NCBI GenBank assembly: GCA_903858085.1
Contig: CAIOHJ010000198.1
Span: forward strand, 1 to 22,822
Reading direction: 5' to 3'
Origin: an uncultured Chloroflexota bacterium
GTDB lineage: Bacteria; Chloroflexota; Anaerolineae; Caldilineales; Caldilineaceae
Length of the DNA: 22,822 nucleotides
Shown: positions 7,577-16,371 of the stretch, piece by piece
Numbering within the stretch: the stretch's first letter is position 1
Layout: the number at the start of each line of letters is the position of its first letter
The notes under the pieces: model-generated
What the model was told of the DNA's origin: nothing
Seen by the model: only the letters and a program-made list of their open reading frames with translations
The model's database searches: none
Translations under genes and position numbers: made by a program

Positions 7577-7806
7577 TTGACCCAGAAACGCACCGTCGTC
7601 AATCGACTGAAGAACATCGAAGGGCACATTCGCGACATCGAACGCATGGTGGAGAAGGACCTCTACTGTATGGATATCCTGGCCTACAACGTGGCAGCGA
7701 TCCCGATTGCAGCGGGGGACTGGTTCCCTTCTTCGGCCCGCACTATCAGCTCAACCCGATGATTGCGGCAGGGGCGATGGCCTGCAGCGGCATCTTTGTG
7801 GAATGA
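7577..7806 (+). pseudogene. csoR: Deletion scar: csoR N-terminus fused to copper P-type ATPase C-terminus
   Basis: From a TTG start at 7577 the translation is MTQKRTVVNRLKNIEGHIRD, then IERMVEKDLYCMDIL, a clear start of a CsoR-family copper-sensing repressor including the first conserved copper-ligand Cys (DLYCMDIL). At about 7680 it changes directly to AYNVAAIPIAAG, the last but one membrane helix region of CopA-type copper ATPases. After the GGGGG run near 7715 the frame must shift by one base to continue as LVPFFGPHYQLNPMIAAGAM, the following CopA helix, and it stops at 7804-7806. Thus most of csoR, all of the intervening sequence and most of copA were lost, followed by a one-base frame change. 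No functional product is expected. Confidence 0.82.
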
Positions 7807-7822
7807 CCACCTGGAGACAACC

Positions 7823-8725
<903 letters not shown>

Positions 8726-8792
8726 ACGCGCCGCAAGCCCGGTGCGCACAGCCCACAGAACGGGTGGGCAGATATTCCGGTCACAGAAGTTG

Positions 8793-9806
8793 ATGTCAGA
8801 CCCTTTGGGGCTACTTGCAAAACATCCCCAAAGCCAAAATGTTCCGATCCAATGGCATACGTCGACCGTCGACTATCCTCCGTATCATCGCTGGCTAGAT
8901 TTATGGAAAAGTGAGTCATCTATGGCAAAAGGCACAAAAACATCTGCTTTTGGGACGAGCTCACGCATAAATCACGATGCCTCTCCCTATTACAACTCTA
9001 AATTGTATTCTGAACTGCCAAAGCCAAGTGAAAACGGCTTGCATCCAGCACAAGAGAATCCATATCCGAGCGAATACGAAAATAAAATCATACTGGGCAG
9101 TTCCGAGAATATGAAAGAAATTCCTGATCATTCCTTGCATTTGATGGTTACATCACCGCCCTACAACGTAACAAAAAAATATGACGAAGACCTTTCCCTG
9201 CAGGAGTATTTGCAACTCCTGAGAAACGTGTTCTCTGAAACCTATCGGGTTTTAGTGCATGGGGGGCGTGCTTGCATCAACGTTGCCAATTTGGGACGAA
9301 AACCCTATATCCCATTATCCGATTTTGTTTCGCAGATGATGTTGGAGATTGGTTTTTATATGCGGGGTGAAATTATTTGGAGCAAAGGCGCTGGGGCAGG
9401 TGTTTCGATGGCCTGGGGGAGTTGGCAATCGGCATCAAATCCAGTACTGCGTGACACCCATGAATATATCCTGGTCTTTTGCAAGGGGACCTTTGAACGA
9501 AAAAAGATAGAAGGCAAGGAAAATACCATTGCGAAAGAGCAGTTTATGGAATGGACAAAATCAGTCTGGACAATGAATACGGAATCCGCTAAAAAAATAG
9601 GCCACCCTGCGCCATTTCCTATCGAATTGCCCTACCGGCTCATACAGTTATACACCTATACGGGTGATGTTGTCTTAGACCCCTTTATGGGCAGTGGCTC
9701 TACAGCGATTGCTGCGTTGAAATCTGATAGAAACTATGTCGGCTATGATATTGATGCTGAATATATCCAATTAGCTGAAGAACGGATTGCACCGTATCGG
9801 ATGTAA
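8793..9806 (+). CDS. Site-specific DNA methyltransferase, beta class (N4-cytosine or N6-adenine), orphan
   Basis: The catalytic motif IV is TSPPYNV (residues 120-124 from the ATG at 8793) and comes before the SAM-binding motif I, VLDPFMGSGSTA (296 onwards), the order of beta-group enzymes such as PvuII and BamHI methylases. SPPY is most common in N4-cytosine methylases. HEYILVFCKG and the C-terminal NYVGYDIDAEY are also family features. The start is uncertain: GTG 8742, ATG 8793, or ATG 8922 (MAKGTKTSAFGTSSRINHD), where family similarity seems to begin; none has a good Shine-Dalgarno. The gene is much more AT-rich than its neighbours, with A-rich codons such as AAA and AAT, suggesting recent transfer. 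No restriction endonuclease is next to it, so it is an orphan here. Confidence 0.9.
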   Translation: MSDPLGLLAKHPQSQNVPIQWHTSTVDYPPYHRWLDLWKSESSMAKGTKTSAFGTSSRINHDASPYYNSKLYSELPKPSENGLHPAQENPYPSEYENKIILGSSENMKEIPDHSLHLMVTSPPYNVTKKYDEDLSLQEYLQLLRNVFSETYRVLVHGGRACINVANLGRKPYIPLSDFVSQMMLEIGFYMRGEIIWSKGAGAGVSMAWGSWQSASNPVLRDTHEYILVFCKGTFERKKIEGKENTIAKEQFMEWTKSVWTMNTESAKKIGHPAPFPIELPYRLIQLYTYTGDVVLDPFMGSGSTAIAALKSDRNYVGYDIDAEYIQLAEERIAPYRM

Positions 9807-9835
9807 ATCAATCTGGGGTTGCAGGCACAGACGGC

Positions 9836-9883
9836 GCTGGGCTGGTGCCCGGTCGCGTATAGGCGAGAGTCCCCCAGCCCAGC
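9836..9883. terminator. Inverted repeat between convergent genes, possible terminator
   Basis: GCTGGGCTGG (9836-9845) and CCAGCCCAGC (9874-9883) are perfect 10-base inverted arms with a 28-base loop, between the ends of the methyltransferase and mgtE. No strong T-run follows on either strand, so intrinsic termination is possible but not assured. Confidence 0.4.
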
Positions 9884-9888
9884 CTCTG

Positions 9889-11241
9889 TTACAACAGATA
9901 CCGCAGAAAATAGGTCGCCAGCCCCAGAAAGAGCAGAAAGCCGCCGATGTCGGTGAAGGTGGTCACAAAGACACTGGACGCCAACGCCGGGTCCACACGC
10001 ACCATCTTGAGCGCCATCGGGACCAGCACCCCGGCCAGCGCCGCCACCACCAGATTGCCCACCATCGCCAGCCCAATCACCAGCCCCAGATAGGGGTTCC
10101 CCTGCCACAGCCCAGAGATCAGGGCCACACAGACTCCGACAGCCAGCCCGTTGATGACCCCAACACGCCCTTCATGCCAGAGCGCCCACAAGGTGTCTCT
10201 TGGCTCGATCTCTTTGAGTGCCAGCGAACGCACGATGATCGTCATCGTCTGCGTCCCTGCATTTCCCCCTTGTCCTGCAACTATCGGCATGAAGGCAGCC
10301 AACATTGCCGCCTGGGCAATCGTACTCTCAAAGAGCGAAACAATGCTGGCCGCCAGAAAAGCGGTTGCCATGTTGACCAAAAGCCACGGCAGCCGGTTGC
10401 GCACCGACTGCAGAATCGGATGGTAGATCTCGGAATCGGAGCTCATCTGCGCCAGCCGGTAGATGTCCTCGGTCGCCTCCTCCTGGATGACATCCACAAT
10501 GTCGTCGATGGTGACAATCCCAACCAGACGCGCCTCGCTGTCAACCACAGGCAGCGCAACCAGGTCGTACCGCTGCAAAAGCTGCGCCACTTCCTCCTGG
10601 TCGGCGCTGGCCTGCACCGAAATGACCTGGCGGTCCATGATCTCTTCGATCGTCTGCACAGGTTCGGCCAGAATCAAGGCCTTCAACCCCACAACCCCGA
10701 TCAGACGGGCGTAGCGGTCCAACACATAGAGGGTGTAAAAATCCTCTTCCTCAGCATAGTGGGCTTTGAGAAACTGCAAAGACTCTGCCACCGTCCAAAA
10801 CCGCCGCAGCGAAGGAGGCGCTGACGTCATGATCCCACCAGCCGTGTCGGGCTCGTGCGTCATCAGCGCAGCAACATCGGCCGGCTCCTCCATCTGCTCG
10901 AGCACCTCGGCAGCCTGCTGCGGCTCCAGCTCCCCCAGCAGGTCGGCAGCCATGTCCGGCTCCATCTCGTCCAGCACATCGGCCAGCGTTTCCAGATCCA
11001 GATGCTGGGCGACACCGGCCATGTCCTCTTCGTCCAGCTGCTCAAATACCTCCGCCAGTTCGGAGGTCGCCAGCCGTTCGACCATCGCAGCCTGTTCGGC
11101 TGACTTCAGCTCCGCAAACAGCTCGGCCCTGTCCGCCGGATGGAGCTGCCGCAGATAGTCGGCGGCACCATCCAGATCGCCACTTTCAAGATAGTTGGCA
11201 AGCCGCTCGATGGCTTGGTTGAATTCAATTGGATCGACCAT
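9889..11241 (-). CDS. mgtE: Magnesium transporter MgtE
   Basis: A 450-residue protein, standard MgtE length. GGAGG lies 6 bases ahead of the second of two adjacent ATGs (11244 and 11241), so 11241 was chosen; the longer in-frame extension is not supported. Residues 1-130 form the acidic N domain with repeated Leu/Glu/Asp-rich helices (ADLLGELEPQQAAEVLEQM). Next come two CBS domains (GGIMTS near 143; EIMDRQVISVQA and GIVTIDDIVDVI). About residue 290 onward is the five-helix channel domain, with the conserved AFMPIVAGQGGNAGTQ and a final TFTDIGGFLLFLGLA that forms the ion pore. The dimeric cytoplasmic part senses Mg2+ and closes the pore. It is a lone gene; no Mg riboswitch was recognised upstream. 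Confidence 0.96.
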   Translation of the reverse strand: MVDPIEFNQAIERLANYLESGDLDGAADYLRQLHPADRAELFAELKSAEQAAMVERLATSELAEVFEQLDEEDMAGVAQHLDLETLADVLDEMEPDMAADLLGELEPQQAAEVLEQMEEPADVAALMTHEPDTAGGIMTSAPPSLRRFWTVAESLQFLKAHYAEEEDFYTLYVLDRYARLIGVVGLKALILAEPVQTIEEIMDRQVISVQASADQEEVAQLLQRYDLVALPVVDSEARLVGIVTIDDIVDVIQEEATEDIYRLAQMSSDSEIYHPILQSVRNRLPWLLVNMATAFLAASIVSLFESTIAQAAMLAAFMPIVAGQGGNAGTQTMTIIVRSLALKEIEPRDTLWALWHEGRVGVINGLAVGVCVALISGLWQGNPYLGLVIGLAMVGNLVVAALAGVLVPMALKMVRVDPALASSVFVTTFTDIGGFLLFLGLATYFLRYLL

Positions 11242-11278
11242 CATGCTCCTCCCCGCGGACCTGCCAGCACCACAGCCC

Positions 11279-11305
11279 AAAAAAACCGCCTGCACCGGCA
11301 GGCGG
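11279..11305 (-). terminator. Intrinsic terminator of the aldo/keto reductase gene
   Basis: On the minus strand CCGCCTGC (8 bases), a CGGT loop and GCAGGCGG form a perfect stem followed at once by seven T residues (11285-11279). It lies about 135 bases past the reductase stop and 38 bases before the mgtE start, so mgtE needs its own promoter. The rest of 11306-11439 shows no gene. Confidence 0.88.
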
Positions 11306-11439
11306 CCAGACCTCAACTACCAAACAGACGCTCCAGACAGCCACACAGAGAACACCCCGGCGCTCGCCTGGGCAAAGAACATCCCCTGCGGGCCGGGCAC
11401 AGAGGGCACCCAGCCCGCACTCTCTCTTGTCACCGACAG

Positions 11440-12399
11440 CTACTCACCCTGCTCCAACCAGGTCACCTCTTCCGGGGTCAAAACAAGGTCAAAGGCAGCT
11501 GCGTTGGCTGCATACTCGGCACCGTTGGCACAACCCACCAACGGGAAAACCACAAACGGCTGCGCCAACACATAGGCCATCGCAATCTGGGCCAGCGAAG
11601 CCCCACGCTGCGCTGCCAGCTGCCGGGTCCGCTCCAACCGGGCAAAATTCTGTGGATAGCAGTAGCTCTGCACACAGAGCTGGTCCAGATAGCCAGTAAA
11701 GCTCTCCAGATTCTCCGGATGAAAACGTCCGCTGAAAAACCCACCCGCCAGGCTCGACCAGACCAACAGTGGAATTTGCTGTTCGGTGTAATAGGCCCGC
11801 GCCGCAGCCCCCCTCTCCCCAGTCAAACTGACACAGTTGGCCCACGGCTCCTTCACCTGGATCGCCAGGCTGAAGTGCGGGCTGGAGACCGCAAACGGGG
11901 TCAGCCCGTGCGCTGCAGCATACGCGTTCGCCTCTGCCACACGCTCGGTGCTCCAGTTCGAACCGCCAAACGCATGGATCCGGCCAGCAGCCCGGTGCTC
12001 GTTGAGCACTTCGACAATCGGCCCGACCGGCACACTGGGGTCGTCGCGATGGAGCAGGTAAAGGTCAATGTAGTCCGTGCCCAGGCGAGCCAGCGAGTCG
12101 TGCAAATCAGACGTGATGTCGTACGGGGTGACCCGCTGACGGTCCTGGCTGTGGTGCGCCCCTTTGGTCACAATCACTACCTGCTCGCGCACCCCGCGCG
12201 CGGCCACCCAGCGCCCCAGGGCACGCTCGACGTCACCGTTCCCGTAGATGTGGGCGGCGTCAAACGTGTTGCCCCCCAACGCCAGAATCTCGTCGAGCAA
12301 GGCAAAACTGGCTTCCAGTTTGTCAGTGCCGATCATGACAGTCCCTTGGATCAGGCGAGCAACCGGTTTGGTGACGCCTGGAATCTGGCCGTATTGCAT
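11440..12399 (-). CDS. Aldo/keto reductase
   Basis: A 319-residue NADPH-dependent oxidoreductase with the AKR (alpha/beta)8 barrel. The catalytic tetrad is visible: Asp47 and Tyr52 (NTFDAAHIYGNG), Lys79 (VIVTKGAHH) and His117 (IDLYLLHRDD). The fold continues with HAFGGSNWS and a C-terminal VWSSLAGGFFSGRF cofactor region. The ATG at 12399 has GGAGA 5 bases ahead; a longer in-frame extension to 12561 has no support. It resembles the group of AKRs acting on sugars or general aldehydes (IolS/YhdN-like), but the substrate is unknown. The gene is single, with its own extended -10 promoter and terminator. Confidence 0.93.
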   Translation of the reverse strand: MQYGQIPGVTKPVARLIQGTVMIGTDKLEASFALLDEILALGGNTFDAAHIYGNGDVERALGRWVAARGVREQVVIVTKGAHHSQDRQRVTPYDITSDLHDSLARLGTDYIDLYLLHRDDPSVPVGPIVEVLNEHRAAGRIHAFGGSNWSTERVAEANAYAAAHGLTPFAVSSPHFSLAIQVKEPWANCVSLTGERGAAARAYYTEQQIPLLVWSSLAGGFFSGRFHPENLESFTGYLDQLCVQSYCYPQNFARLERTRQLAAQRGASLAQIAMAYVLAQPFVVFPLVGCANGAEYAANAAAFDLVLTPEEVTWLEQGE

Positions 12400-12456
12400 G
12401 GTTTCTCCTGCCTTTGTTTGTGTGTTGGTTCTGGCTGCTGCCACGACAGCCACCCC

Positions 12457-12465
12457 ATTGTAGCA
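12457..12465 (-). promoter_or_regulatory. Extended -10 promoter of the aldo/keto reductase
   Basis: On the minus strand the sequence is TGCTACAAT, an extended -10 box about 58 bases ahead of the start codon. No good -35 box is evident. Confidence 0.45.
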
Positions 12466-12610
12466 TGACCTCCCCCGGGAGAGTGCATGCCCAAATGGCC
12501 GAATGCCCGTTTCTCTGAGGCAGCCCCTGCCAATGGCCGCCCGCAGGGGCACAATTTTCAAACAGCCGCTGATTTTAGAGAACTTTTTTACCGTGTTCAG
12601 CTCCCAGTTC

Positions 12611-12619
12611 TGCTATAAA
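12611..12619 (+). promoter_or_regulatory. Extended -10 promoter of the rhodanese gene
   Basis: TGCTATAAA about 40 bases ahead of the rhodanese ATG. The -35 region (TTTTTACCG upstream) is weak and badly spaced, as expected for an extended -10 promoter. Confidence 0.45.
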
Positions 12620-12657
12620 GAGAGCATGAATCCGTTCAAAGAAAAGGAAAAAGCCCG

Positions 12658-13092
12658 ATGCCGCTGTTGAAGACAATCAAAACATGGTTTGCCAAGCCCA
12701 CGCCGCCGACGCGGCCCGTCGCACCGCTCGTCCCTGAACCAGAAGCCGATGAAATCTCACTCCCAGAGTTGACCACCCCTGCGCTCCGGGCAGCCCTCGC
12801 AGCCCCCAACCCGCCCCAGTTGCTCGACGTGCGCGAACCTTACGAATGGCGGCAGGTCCGCATTCCCGGTGCCCTGCACATCCCAATGAACAGCGTGCCC
12901 GACCGCCTGGACGAGTTGAACCGGTCCCGGCCGGTCGTCGTCTTCTGCGCACACGGCAGCCGCTCGTTCGGCGTCACCTATTTTCTGCGCGAGCAGGGGT
13001 TCGACGCCTCCAATCTGACCGGCGGCATCACCCAGTGGCATATCCAGGGCGGAGCCATCGAACAGGACAGCTTCTCCGTCCGTCCCCAATAA
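12658..13092 (+). CDS. Rhodanese-like sulfurtransferase domain protein
   Basis: A 144-residue protein with a single rhodanese domain from about residue 36, after a short Pro-rich N-terminal region. LLDVREPYEWRQVRIPGALH is the CH2-A-type motif. The catalytic Cys97 lies in VVFCAHGSRSFG, with a six-residue active loop (CAHGSR) fitting sulfurtransferases, followed by NLTGGITQW. Such proteins carry sulfur as a Cys persulfide; the partner is unknown. AAGGAAA precedes the start. It is monocistronic, divergent from the aldo/keto reductase and convergent with the ABC transporter. Confidence 0.92.
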   Translation: MPLLKTIKTWFAKPTPPTRPVAPLVPEPEADEISLPELTTPALRAALAAPNPPQLLDVREPYEWRQVRIPGALHIPMNSVPDRLDELNRSRPVVVFCAHGSRSFGVTYFLREQGFDASNLTGGITQWHIQGGAIEQDSFSVRPQ

Positions 13093-13157
13093 GAAGGTAT
13101 TTTCGTCGAAAAGAGAGGGGAAAATTTGCCGTCGCTGCTCTGCAGGCAGCGCGCCGG

Positions 13158-15029
13158 TCAGGACCCGACGCTCGAAAGCTCCTGCCGTGCGCGGAACTGT
13201 GTTTCGTACAAAGTTGTGTACAGCCCGCCGCGCGCCAGCAGGTCGTCGTGGGTGCCCTGCTCGACAACCTGCCCGCGATCCAACACCAGGATGTTGTCAG
13301 CTGCCAGAATGGTGGAAAGCCGGTGGGCAATCACCACACTCGTGCGCCCAACCAGCAGCGGCTCCAAGGCAGCCTGGATCCAAGCTTCGCTCTGCGAATC
13401 GAGATGCGATGTCGCTTCGTCCAACACCAGGATCCGTGGGTTTTTGAGGATCACCCGGGCGATCGCAAGCCGCTGTTTCTCGCCGCCGCTCAGCCGGTAG
13501 CCACGCTCGCCGACCACAGTGTCGTAGCCGTCGGGCAGGCCAGCCACCATCTCATGGATGTAGGCAGCGCGGCAGGCCGCTTCCAGCTCGGCCTGGGTCG
13601 CATCTGCCTTGGCATAGCAGAGGTTGTCCCGTATCGAGGCATGGAACAGGTAGCTCTCCTGGCTGACTACCCCAAACTGCCGGACCAGCGAGTCCAGCTG
13701 CAGGTCGCGCAGGTCGTACCCGTCCAGCGTGATCCGCCCGCGAGTCGGGTCGTACAGCCGAGGCAGCAGATAGGTGATCGTCGTCTTGCCGGCACCGCTG
13801 GGCCCGACCAGAGCGGTCAACGTGCCCGGCTCGACCACAAAAGAAACCCGCTGCAAGGCCGGATGGAAGTCGCCCGCTGACGGCCCAGGAGCTGCCGCCG
13901 CACTCCCCCCCTCTTCTTGCAGATAGGAAAACCAGACATCCTCGAAGGCGATCCGCCCCACCGCCTGCTGCAAAGCGACCGCATTCGGCTTCTCCTGGAT
14001 CTCCACCGGCATGTCCAGATACTCGAAGACACGCTCAAAACTGACCAGCGCCGTCACAAACTCTACCTGCACATTGGCCAACGCAGAGATCGGCCCATAC
14101 AGCCGGGGCAGATAGGCCGTGAACGCAACGATCGTGCCCGCCGTCAGCGCACCGTCGAACACCATCCATCCACCTGCCCAATAGACAAACGCACTGCCGA
14201 TCGCACCGACCAACCCGAGGCTCATGAAAAAAAGCTGGGCCACCTGGGCGCGCTCCACACCGATGTCACGCACCTGGCCGCTCACCCGATGAAAACGCCG
14301 CCCCTCGTCAGCAGCTCGGTTGAAAATTTTCATCAGCAACGCCCCACTCACCGTCAACGCCTCCGCGATCTGGTTGCTCATCTCGGCGTTGTAGTCGAGC
14401 GCCTGGCGCCGAATCTTGCGCAAGGTCAACCCCACACGGCGAGCCGGCAGCAGAAAAAGGGGCAACACGGCGATCGAAAGCAGAACCAGACGCCACTCGA
14501 TCGCCACCATGATCGCCAGCGTCGAAAGCAACGTCACCACATTGGTGAGAATCTCAGGCAACGTGCCGGTGATCGCATTCTGGGCACCGACAACATCGTT
14601 GTTGAAACGTGAGACAATCTCCCCCGACTTGGTATGGGTGAAAAAACGCAGCGACATCCGCCCGAGATGGTCAAACATCTGGTTGCGCAAGTCGTAGATG
14701 ATTCCCTCCCCCGCCCGAGCGCTGGCACGTCTTTGCACCACACTCAACAGCCCCGAGAGCAGCGGCACCACAAAAAGCCCGACAGCCATCCAGTTGAGCA
14801 AAGGCAGGTCACGGCCAGGCAACACCCGGTCGATCAGCTCACGATAGATCAGCGGAGGGAGCAGCCCCAGCAGCGAAGAGAGTGTGATCGCAGCCAGCAC
14901 CCCCAAAATCGGCCTCAGATACGGCCGGGCATACGCAAAAACTCGCCGCACCAGCGCACGGTCCACAACCGGACGGCTCTGTTTCGACTCGTCAAACGCC
15001 ACAAAATGCCACCACCCCCCGTTGTGCAT
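13158..15029 (-). CDS. ABC transporter, fused permease and ATP-binding protein (type IV exporter half-transporter)
   Basis: A 623-residue protein. The ATG at 15029 (MHNGGWWHFVAFDE) gives the normal MsbA-like length; a longer in-frame start at 15113 would run back into the upstream gene. Six membrane helices fill about residues 40-310. The nucleotide-binding domain has Walker A GPSGAGKTT (from 409), signature LSGGEKQR (about 513), Walker B RILVLDEATSHLD and a His switch in VIAHRLS. Homodimers or heterodimers of this type export lipids, drugs or peptides. A low-complexity linker (EEGGSAAAAPGPSAGD) precedes the ATPase. It lies 4 bases after the stop of the small membrane protein gene and is the last gene of the selenoprotein operon, so its substrate may relate to that pathway. 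Confidence 0.94.
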   Translation of the reverse strand: MHNGGWWHFVAFDESKQSRPVVDRALVRRVFAYARPYLRPILGVLAAITLSSLLGLLPPLIYRELIDRVLPGRDLPLLNWMAVGLFVVPLLSGLLSVVQRRASARAGEGIIYDLRNQMFDHLGRMSLRFFTHTKSGEIVSRFNNDVVGAQNAITGTLPEILTNVVTLLSTLAIMVAIEWRLVLLSIAVLPLFLLPARRVGLTLRKIRRQALDYNAEMSNQIAEALTVSGALLMKIFNRAADEGRRFHRVSGQVRDIGVERAQVAQLFFMSLGLVGAIGSAFVYWAGGWMVFDGALTAGTIVAFTAYLPRLYGPISALANVQVEFVTALVSFERVFEYLDMPVEIQEKPNAVALQQAVGRIAFEDVWFSYLQEEGGSAAAAPGPSAGDFHPALQRVSFVVEPGTLTALVGPSGAGKTTITYLLPRLYDPTRGRITLDGYDLRDLQLDSLVRQFGVVSQESYLFHASIRDNLCYAKADATQAELEAACRAAYIHEMVAGLPDGYDTVVGERGYRLSGGEKQRLAIARVILKNPRILVLDEATSHLDSQSEAWIQAALEPLLVGRTSVVIAHRLSTILAADNILVLDRGQVVEQGTHDDLLARGGLYTTLYETQFRARQELSSVGS

Positions 15030-15033
15030 CGCG

Positions 15034-15423
15034 TCAGCGTCCCCGTCGTTTTCCCGAACGCCGCTGCCACAGCTCGGCCAACGCCCCGCCGATGGTGCAA
15101 AAGGAGCCCGCATACAGGGCCGGCTGCCAGCTGCCCTGAAAGATGAAAAAGGTCAAAGGCAGCAGACTCAACAGTCCCCCCAAAAACGCATGCATGCCCC
15201 CCCGCTGCCGCACATACAACGCCGTCAAAACACCGGCCAGCAACGGGCCAAACAAGGTGGCCAACAGCCCATATTCGATCGGAAGCCGTTGGCTCTGCAC
15301 CAAACCGGTCAACGCAGTCACCAGCAGCATGTTGCTGGCAAACGCAAAAATCGCACCCTCCCAGCGCAGCTGCGCTTTGGGCTCCGCTTTGGGCTCCGCT
15401 GGACGGCGTTGGCGTCGCTCCAT
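15034..15423 (-). CDS. Small integral membrane protein, function unknown
   Basis: A 129-residue protein with four hydrophobic segments, around residues 24-43, 50-71, 76-97 and 102-118, and a basic N-terminus with an AEPKAEPKA repeat. That repeat comes from two tandem 12-base units on the minus strand (15374-15397). I recognise no family. It starts 6 bases after the selenoprotein stop and ends 4 bases before the ABC exporter start, so the three genes form one transcription unit. It may be an accessory subunit of the exporter, an inference from position. Confidence 0.75.
   Translation of the reverse strand: MERRQRRPAEPKAEPKAQLRWEGAIFAFASNMLLVTALTGLVQSQRLPIEYGLLATLFGPLLAGVLTALYVRQRGGMHAFLGGLLSLLPLTFFIFQGSWQPALYAGSFCTIGGALAELWQRRSGKRRGR
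15374..15400. repeat. 12-base tandem repeat, 2.25 copies
   Basis: GCTTTGGGCTCC occurs twice in a row followed by GCT. It lies inside the small membrane protein gene and adds the AEPK repeat to its N-terminus. Slippage could change copy number without breaking the frame. Confidence 0.7.
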
Positions 15424-15429
15424 TTTTCT

Positions 15430-16272
15430 TTATTCCCTGTTCAACAACGGCCACTCTGGCTCACTGTAGAGCTCTCGTCGCCAGCGATAGCCCAACTCTT
15501 CGATGATCCCAGCCTCTTCCGCCTGCACCAGCCGCAGCAGCGCCCGGAAGATCACCGTCCTCTGCTGCAACGGCGCCTGTGGCTCTCCCAATGGATGCCC
15601 AAGCGGCCATTTGACAAAGACCGCGCGCGGCACCCCGACCGCCTCGGTCAGATCCCGCGTGATCGAGACACAGACCGTCGGGATGCCAGCCCGTTCAATG
15701 GCACGTGCGATCAGTCCGACGGACCGATTGCAGAGCCCTCAAGCGGGAGTCAGCAAGACAAAATCGACCCCATCCTGGCGCAGTTTGGCAGCAACCTCCC
15801 GAGCCGTCTGCCCGGTCAGCGTCGCCACCTGCTCCCCGTCGACATGGCCCATAAAGCCAAAATGGCGGGGAGCCAACGCACCGACCACACCCTGTTCGAC
15901 CAGACTGCGCAGATGGGCCAGCGGAAAGATCACGTTGAGGTCGGCGTCTGCATCGCGATGGTCGTAGTATTTGTGTGTGATCGTGAGCTGCTCCGCCGGG
16001 GTGTCGGCCGGAATTTCACGATAGGTCGGGTCGCCGCTGGCAGAGAGCATGTCAAACGGCTGCTGCGCGCGCAGGTGGACGCCGCCAGTCGTGATCAAGG
16101 CCCCACGCGCACGGTGCAGCGGGCCACGCAGCCGCACAAACGGGATCGCTGCCTCTGCATCGCCATCCTGGACACCCTCCCGGGCAACACGGCGCGCCCA
16201 AAGCTGCGCAACCGTCGGGATGGCATAAAAACGATTCGCCAATTTTTCCAACCAGGTTTTGTGTTCGCTCAT
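15430..16272 (-). CDS. Selenoprotein of the GrdB/PrdB reductase family, selenocysteine encoded by in-frame TGA
   Basis: From the ATG at 16272 the frame is open for 177 codons, then has TGA at 15739-15741, then stays open for a further 102 codons to TAA at 15430-15432. Both halves match one family: LITTGGVHLRAQQPFDM, YYDHRDADADLNVIFPL and APRHFGFMGHVDG before the TGA, and GLIARAIERAGIPTV and VKWPLGHPLGEP after it. This is the glycine/sarcosine/betaine reductase selenoprotein B, D-proline reductase-like family (PF07355 type). The TGA would encode Sec178 in LLTPA-U-GLC, a U-x-x-C motif with Cys181. The total is 280 residues. A SECIS-like hairpin begins 10 bases after the TGA. The enzyme likely makes or breaks thiol/selenol bonds, but the substrate is unknown: the proline or glycine reductase partner genes are absent. 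It is first in an operon with a membrane protein and an ABC exporter. Confidence 0.87.
15710..15728 (-). promoter_or_regulatory. Candidate bacterial SECIS element
   Basis: On the minus strand this 19-base sequence folds into an 8-bp stem (one G-U pair) with a GUC apical loop. The loop G lies about 18 bases after the TGA, inside the range reported for bacterial SECIS elements, which require a G in the first two loop positions. The hairpin sits wholly within the coding sequence, as in formate dehydrogenase genes. Confidence 0.72.
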
Positions 16273-16280
16273 AATTTCTT

Positions 16281-16289
16281 ATTCTACCA
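16281..16289 (-). promoter_or_regulatory. Extended -10 promoter of the selenoprotein operon
   Basis: On the minus strand this reads TGGTAGAAT. Its end lies only 8 bases from the start codon (ATG at 16272-16270), so the transcript would begin at or within about 2 bases of the ATG. There is no Shine-Dalgarno. Confidence 0.5.
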
Positions 16290-16371
16290 CAGCCAGCTCT
16301 TTTTTCCGAATGGCGACTCCCTGCCGATCGCACGCCGCTCGGCAGGCCGGTTTTCCCGCCGCTCCAGGCTG

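Noticed and set aside
11140..12468. A 442-codon plus-strand ORF
   Set aside because: It is antisense to mgtE and the aldo/keto reductase, and it crosses the intrinsic terminator.
13133..13151. A CGCTGC/GCAGCG hairpin between the convergent rhodanese and ABC genes
   Set aside because: It has a stem of only 6 bp and no adjacent T-run on either strand, so it is too weak to call a terminator.
15739..15741. TGA as an ordinary stop or pseudogene mutation
   Set aside because: The downstream half is undamaged for 102 codons, the residue position matches the known Sec/Cys site of the family and a SECIS-like hairpin follows. A plain nonsense mutation would not explain all three.
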